Source: Liolophura sinensis (Eukaryota > Mollusca > Polyplacophora > Chitonida > Chitonidae). From it: 64,000 nucleotides of DNA. The notes beneath the pieces are model-generated. The model did not search any database. It was not told where the DNA came from and was given only the letters and a program-made list of their open reading frames with translations. The translations under genes and the position numbers were made by a program. The DNA lies in the NCBI RefSeq assembly GCF_032854445.1, contig NC_088297.1:9260163-9324162 (forward strand), given 5' to 3'. Shown here piece by piece: positions 58,320 through 64,000 of the stretch. Numbering within the stretch: position 1 is the stretch's first letter; each line of letters starts with the position of its first letter.

Positions 58320-59260
58320 ACATAAACTTAATGCATAAGGATGAACGAGAGGATCTGAAAATCGTTCTCCTGAAATCTCAGCCAGGAGATCGAAATTCTG
58401 ATCACCCTTACTCCATCAATCGATCCCCTCAAGCTTACACACTTCGTCTAACCTTGTGTTGTGCGTTCTTTTCTGCAATCCAGGGGACGTCACACTCTAG
58501 ACAGTTGTGTGGGAACCCCAAACCCACATATTAAATTAACAATCTGATTACAGAAAGGTCTTGTGTCAATGGCAGTATTTCATGGTTCATATATCCACGT
58601 TGTCGTGTAAAGATAATGGGCCCCAAGATTTAGCTATTTTGCCCCCAAGCTATATGTTTTCATCATTTTAAGAATCAGGTTTGATCGTGTTTGAAAAAAA
58701 ACTCATACAGAGAATTTTCATCTATATGTATTGATTATAACAATATTGTTTGATTGATTTTAATGTGAAAATAGCATTAATTAAAATATTAATCCTTAAA
58801 TTACAGAGGATATTCTGTTTCGAAGTCATTTTTCAAACGATGTGCCTCTACAAACTCCTCAGAGGTGTGAACATTTACATGTATCTGGGATTATGAAATG
58901 AAACATTTCATTGGTCACACAATTTTCGCTGAGCCAATCATACCTCATATTAAATATAAATAGCCATTTTCACTTTACCAACATCGACGATCAGATCTTT
59001 TTCTATTTAAACCTGCATAAAGTTTGTGCGGATTTTCCTCTAAGTGAAATAAATTTAGCTATGTGCGACCTACTGAGAGCAAATTGTACTTGCCAACACG
59101 TGAAATTATCATTCCCCTGGAGTTTACATGGTGACTGAAAATTCGTTCCCCTGAATCTACGTTCAGGAGTTCGACAGGCAATCGGCTTGTTTGATCGCCT
59201 CCTATGTCGAGGCCTGTTAAATAAGCTACATTACGCCCTGCCATGCTTAAACAAGCTGAT
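58320..59260. other. Rest of the C1-C2 intron
   Basis: AT-rich; no additional exon recognised. Confidence 0.4.
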
Positions 59261-59268
59261 ATACTTAC

Positions 59269-59413
59269 CCAATGAAATGGCTCCCTTGGCCTTGTACTCT
59301 GCCAGCCTCAAATCTAACCATATTGCAAACTGTGATAAGATGACAGGCTCACTGCAGAGTTCCCCGATAATGCAGGCAAACTTGTTCTGCACACGTTCCA
59401 AAGTCACGCCCAT
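59269..59413 (-). CDS. Constant exon C1: start codon and first 48 residues of the multi-isoform gene
   Basis: I do not recognise this peptide. It starts at an ATG in good context (A at -3, G at +4) with an in-frame TGA nine bases upstream, so the start is well supported unless a 5'UTR intron intervenes. It encodes 48 residues (MGVTLERVQNKFACIIGELC, then a hydrophobic/aromatic stretch ending ..GAISL) that look like a short folded helical segment. The exon ends in phase 1 at a consensus donor (G|GTAAGTAT), with GT at 59267-59268. One leftover G plus AT from C2 makes an Asp codon, so the two exons join cleanly in frame. The ATG and donor are seen directly. Linkage to C2 and the variable exons is inferred from splice phase and strand. 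Confidence 0.72.
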
Positions 59414-59634
59414 CTTGTTTCACAACAGAATTGTATTTCAAGGTGATTTAAATACTAAAATAGGTTGAACTGGCATAAGAATCTGAAAGAAATAACAGTA
59501 AAATTCATGTTCCACGAGTTCAGGTTGCTTGAGATACATGTACATGTACATCTACAAAAATCAGTTTATACCACATGTACACATGTAAGAATAATTACTG
59601 GTGCTTCGTACATGCATATCATATATCATTCTGT

Positions 59635-60045
59635 ATGGTATTTCAGCTCAAGTTTGACATTTCTCAAGTGTTTGGACGCCTTTGTATGGTATTTCACCTC
59701 AAGCTTAGCCTTTCTCAAGTGTTTGGACGCCTTTGTATGGTATTTCACCTCAAGCTTAGCCTTTCTCAAGTGTTTGGACGCCTTTGTATGGTATTTCACC
59801 TCAAGCTTAGCCTTTCTCAAGTGTTTGGACGCCTTTGTATGGTATTTCACCTCAAGCTTAGCCTTTCTCAAGTGTTTGGACACCTTTGTATGGTATTTCA
59901 CCTCAAGCTTAGCGTTTCTCAAGTGTCTGGACACCTTTGTATGGTATTTCATCTCAAGCTTAGCCTTTCTCAAGTGTTTGGATGCCTTTGTATGGTATTT
60001 CACCTCAAGCTTAGCGTTTCTCAAGTGTCTGGATGCCTTCTGCTT
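59635..60045. repeat. 51-bp minisatellite upstream of C1
   Basis: Eight near-identical 51-bp units (ATGGTATTTCACCTCAAGCT..TTTCTCAAGTGTTTGGACGC..). It starts about 220 bases 5' of the start codon, in presumed promoter or 5'UTR territory. Because 51 is a multiple of three, long open frames arise on both strands. Confidence 0.96.
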
Positions 60046-60261
60046 GATTCCTATTGATTGATCAATCAGACATCTTTAATACATGGCCAGTTTATAAACT
60101 TTGATTACTATTGTATTAGAAAAAATTGAAAGTTGGGATCATTTTACAGCCTTTATGTGCTTCTGAAAGTGCATTTTTACAAACTTTTAGTGAAACACTG
60201 TACAAAATTTGATTTCAGCAGGTGTTCAATAACATAAACTTAGTTATATGTTATATTATTA

Positions 60262-60340
60262 TTATTATTATTTTTTTTTTTTGGTTATTGCTTTACACCA
60301 TACTCAAAAATATTTCAGTTAAATGACAGCGGCCAGCATG
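60262..60340 (-). mobile_element. SINE family 1, short remnant
   Basis: TTTGGTTATTGCTTTACACC, ACTCAAAAATATTTCAGTTA and ACAGCGGCCAGCATGA; truncated. Confidence 0.7.
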
Positions 60341-60349
60341 AGTTCTTTG

Positions 60350-61180
60350 ACTGTCACTTATTACCCACTAAATCCCACATCTTTCACACTCATGGCAATC
60401 AGTTTAACTCCTTGGCTCATTTCTGCATTGATTCTTGGTCATATGTTTATTAGTCAACACTGATTAACTCATAACTTCATGGCTAACCATTACAAAAATT
60501 TAAAAGTACTGAACTGCTCACAGTTAACAGCCATTTTAACAGCTGAGTTACATACTTGTGGTTTTAAATTCCAGCTGTATAGGCAATCGACGATTGTGGC
60601 GATTTCTTTTTGAGAGTGATACCAATGGATTCACTGTCACAGTTGATTCAGTGTCACAATAAAGCTTTAAGCCAATGACATAGTTTCGAGAATCCAGGTT
60701 CCTTGCAGGCAGCAGGAGGCGATACACAAGATACAGCTAAATGGGTGAAATGCTGATTTTGCCGATTGCTTAGGCTTAACGTATTACAGTGCAATGGAAC
60801 TGTATAATCAACAATGGAGAATAGACATAATCTGATTAACTTTCCTGGAAGAATTTATTAATTAATTAAAGCTATATTTTTCATTTTTTTCTTAATGGTG
60901 AAATCTTATTCAAGGCCAGTCTCGCTTGGATTAAATTAGCTTTGTTTTCACCCCCAGTAGTCGAGTCACGTGACCAAAGGGGTTGCTGTTGATTGGTTTC
61001 AACCTGTTCTGACATCACTGCAAAACTATGAATACAATATTTGAAAACCCATCAAAACTAGTAAAGTGTGGTGGTTCACGAGACATTTTCCACCTCAGGT
61101 TATAGCAACACTAAAAGGCATATCCATAAGGCTACCATAACTCAAGAGTATCTGAACATTCCTGGTTTGGAAGAGTAACA
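60350..61180. other. Upstream non-coding stretch
   Basis: No gene recognised. No TATA box or other promoter element could be assigned with confidence. Confidence 0.4.
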
Positions 61181-61187
61181 GTTATGA

Positions 61188-61918
61188 AATTTTCCATCTT
61201 AATGGTCACCTTTATCTGTTGTGAGCTATTGGTTTTGGACATGACTCCGAATTGAATAGATTGGCAAATGAATAGATTATACAGCTGTTATATTAACTAC
61301 GGACTACTGGTACAATAACATGTATGGTGTATGTTCAGTTAGCCCCAGGTGGCTACTTCAATTCCTCTCATATCCAGCTGCCTGGCGGCACATGCGTGCT
61401 GTGTATATTTCGTACATGACAAGTGAATGGAGATGCTGGACTTTCATAAATATGGAAACAGGAATATTTTCCTTTGGAATGATCGACATCTCAGGATTTT
61501 AAGAGACTGGTGCCCTAGGACCCTAAGTATTGTGAAGTAGTGACTGGGCAGGAATGGTATGTTAGTAATCGACATTTTTTTTTTAAGTTTTCGAAAATTT
61601 ACAATTCTTCTCCCCGCGTAGAAGGGAACCCAGGCATGACTATGCGAGCATCAGTACAAATATAAAAGAGCGTGGCACAATCATCCAGGGCTATTAACTA
61701 ACATACATGTTATTGTACCGGCAGTCCTTAGTTAGTACAACTGCTGTATAATCTATTCATTTGCTAACACTGCTCGCAAATCTGGAGTCATGACCAAAAC
61801 CAATAGCTCACAACAGATAAAGATGACCAATAAGATGGAAAATTTTGCCAGCCCAATATATGGAAAATTTCGCCGGCCGAATATAAAGAGAGGAGTTTAC
61901 GTAGCCACCTGGGGATGA
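61188..61918. repeat. Large imperfect inverted repeat
   Basis: 61188-61325 and 61706-61845 are reverse complements (blocks ATAACATGTATG/CATACATGTTAT, ATCTGTTGTGAGCTATTGGT and its complement). A second block (CCCCAGGTGGCTAC at about 61343, complement at about 61905) is also inverted but in a swapped order, so the structure is rearranged. Confidence 0.7.
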
Positions 61919-62594
61919 TGTTCGGTCTAGAACAATTGTACAAGAAAACAAGGCTCACCCAAACTGTCAAATATATCAAGGCTTTTGTAACGGATCGAAA
62001 AGGCAAGTTCGTATCCTGATGAGTGTGGTAGAAAACGGCCCTTCAAATATTTGAATTTCGGCCCTCATATCAAGTTCAGTACCCACGCTTGCATAAATTT
62101 ACAGTTGTTGTTGTTGCAAATATCAGCACATTTCTTTAGTCACATCTTATTAACTTTTTAACATTTGTAAGGGAATAAGCTATCACCTTTACCCAGATCA
62201 ATTGTCCACAGGGAAAGCGGGGAGATACTTACTCAGCCGGGATTTAAAATATCACAGTAAATTTTGTTTTAAAATCATCCCCTCTTTGTCTGGAAAAGAG
62301 GTCACTTGAGATAGCCTAGACTGTTTTGACCTCCACTGTGAAGAGCCCCGCTTTGCAGGGAGCAGTCATTGTCTATGTGGAACCCATACGCACGTGCACA
62401 TACTGTACTCGACTGAAGCTATCGCCGAAGCTAATCGACCCCTGGCCAATACGGTCGCAGGTTCGAATCCATTTCTCGACATTTAGGCTGCCACCTTAGG
62501 TCCAGAGGTCTGTCTGGAGCCTGATAAAGAACGTTGCTTTATTCTTAGCCTGATACGACAATTTGTATATGTTCTATAGTTCTAGCCTGAGATT

Positions 62595-62851
62595 TTTTAT
62601 TTATTTATTTGATTGCTGTTTTACGCCGTGCTCAAGAATATTTCACTTATACGACGGCGGCCAGCATTATGGTGGGAGGAAACCGGGCAGAGCCTGGGGG
62701 AAACCCAAGACCATCCGCAGGTTGCTAGCAGACCTTCCCACTTACGGGCCGGAGAGGAAGCCAGCATGAACTCACAGCGACCGCATTGGTGAGAGGCTCC
62801 TGGGTCATTACGTTGTGCTAGCGCGCTAACCGACTGAGCCACGGAGGCCCC
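62595..62851 (-). mobile_element. SINE family 1, full length, 11-bp target-site duplication
   Basis: Tail (TTTA)n at left, complete body, tRNA-like head at right. On the minus strand: GGCCTCCGTGGCTCAGTCGG. Flanked by AGCCTGAGATT at 62584-62594 and 62852-62862. Confidence 0.96.
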
Positions 62852-63272
62852 AGCCTGAGATTAAGATAGACTTCTATCTTAATCCCAGGTATTAACTGAT
62901 AAACTGGTCGTATTTATGTTTAATTTCTTTTTTCTGTCCTGGTACGGCGTTACTAAACTATAAATGAAATAAATAACATATAACTTATTAAATAAATAAA
63001 TAAATAAGTTTGGTCCAGCCGTGTGACCTACATGTATAACGAGGCAGTAGTTTACTTATGTGTTTGGATAATTGGTGTTTGACACCTTACTCAAGAGTGC
63101 TTTCACCCGAAGTATGGCAAGCGTGATAAACAGCTAGGTTCTGATGAAAATAGTAGGTTGAAATGAACTGAATGTAGCCCTGTGTGAGGCGAATAGGCCA
63201 CTGAGCATAGGGGCCTACACATGTAGGTCCTGTATGTACACGTCGAGAGCAGAGAGCATGTCATGGACTATA

Positions 63273-63434
63273 TTTATTTTATTTATTTTATTGGTCTTTT
63301 ACGCAATACCGGTACTCAAGAACATTTCACTTATACGACGGCGGCCAGCATTATGGTGGGAGGAAACCGGGCATACACCGGGGGACCCTCACGACCATCC
63401 GCAGGCAGCTGGAAAACCTTCCCACGTAAACAAA
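63273..63434 (-). mobile_element. SINE family 1, head-truncated, 13-bp target-site duplication
   Basis: TTTATTTTATTGGTCTTTTA to ACCATCCGCAGGC and CCTTCCCACGTAAA. Flanked by GTCATGGACTATA at 63260-63272 and 63435-63447. Confidence 0.96.
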
Positions 63435-63639
63435 GTCATGGACTATAGGACAGTTGCATGGTCTACATTAGCTTATTCTGCTGTCCTGAAATTTTACCAG
63501 CATTATAAAACATATTTTATATTTTTATTGACCTATGCCTTGATTATGACGATTGAGAATTTATTGCGTCAGGTTTAAAAGATTTTTGCCTGCGTGGTCA
63601 TTTTTCCCACATCTCTGTCCCATATCATAACCAGGGATC

Positions 63640-63785
63640 AACACTGTAGACCACTAGGAAAGTTCTCATCTAGCTGTATCATCCGTATACACAAGGCGAG
63701 GGTTCAACCCCAGCATAGGTCAGGGAATTTGTCGATTCCCCGGTGACCCGCTTCTACTGTTCATACGGCAGTCGACGACCCTCAT
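63640..63785. mobile_element. Possible SINE head-like fragment
   Basis: Contains a box B like GAGGGTTCAACCCCAGC, then CCGGTGACCC and CATACGGCAGTCGACGACC. A similar GGTCGCAGGTTCGAATCC lies at about 62453. Assignment to a family is uncertain. Confidence 0.3.
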
Positions 63786-64000
63786 GTCGCCCTTGTCGCA
63801 GTTTTACTTAGTTGTCTTTCACCAATATGATTTCTCAGTCTCTTTCCAGAGATCGGTGGTTTTATATTTGAATATATAGAGGTATGCGGTTTGTGGACTT
63901 TAAATATGAACTTTATATATATACTGCTGCATCTGATCAAAACGGCCAGGTTAGTGGATGGTTGAATTTGACTTTGTTTCAGGTCATTCTTCATGTGGAT

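Noticed and set aside
59465-60061. Plus-strand 198-codon and other long open frames, and a minus-strand 132-codon frame
   Set aside because: They arise from a 51-bp tandem repeat whose length is a multiple of three, so several frames stay open at once. Nothing looks like a real protein.

Overview
The window is AT-rich metazoan DNA. It holds long introns, consensus GT/AG splice sites, several tRNA-derived SINE families, microsatellites and many minisatellites. The SINE types and the kind of gene present suggest a marine lophotrochozoan, most likely a mollusc; this is an inference, since no taxon-diagnostic gene is present. One 200-base run of N (23604-23803) marks a scaffold join.

Almost all recognisable coding sequence appears to belong to one minus-strand locus about 58.7 kb long. 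Constant exon C1 (59269-59413) carries the ATG, and constant exon C2 (56429-57151) encodes a 241-residue disordered, Ser/Pro/acid-rich segment. Together they encode 289 residues and end in phase 1. Downstream, from 46.5 kb to 0.7 kb, lie twelve open exons (V1-V12 in transcription order). Each has its own pyrimidine-rich 3' splice site, starts in phase 1, encodes a variable leader plus one copy of a ~95-residue domain, and ends with its own stop codon. Three decayed copies lie among them: psi1 at 43.55 kb, psi2 at 13.0 kb and psi3 at 3.7 kb. The repeated domain (core ..LERW.W...gE.r.IE.mp..eLd.YL.eFf..lkrp.G..Y...s..n.Rs.ldRfLke..YP.SisKS..F..Sq.AF..rr..L) resembles the N-terminal core-binding domain of Crypton-type tyrosine recombinases and their domesticated relatives (KIAA1958, QRICH1, ZMYM, KCTD1 lineage). 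No recombinase catalytic domain is visible.

The simplest reading is a gene with a common N-terminus joined to one of at least twelve alternative 3'-terminal exons. This is the layout of Drosophila lola and mod(mdg4), but with Crypton-type DNA-binding modules in place of zinc fingers. The constant part has a SUMO-type VKEE site and basic patches, which fits a nuclear regulator. The array may continue past the left edge of the window.

By region: 0.7-1.2 kb V12; 3.6-3.9 kb psi3; 7.2-7.9 kb V11; 8.5-9.2 kb 42-bp minisatellite; 10.25-10.83 and 12.25-12.65 kb foldback elements; 12.95-13.37 kb psi2; 16.1-16.7 kb V10; 18.55-19.05 kb V9; 23.2-24.4 kb V8 (holds the N gap and an octapeptide array); 29.4-29.85 kb V7 followed by a 26-bp minisatellite; 34.2-34.65 kb V6; 36.4-36.9 kb V5; 39.5-40.0 kb V4; 40.85-41.5 kb V3; 43.55-44.1 kb psi1 and V2; 46.0-46.5 kb V1; 46.6-56.4 kb a 9.9-kb intron with a 168-bp satellite, a hairpin and opposed minisatellites; 56.4-59.4 kb constant exons; 59.6-64 kb upstream DNA with a 51-bp minisatellite and SINEs. 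I saw no convincing plus-strand gene.
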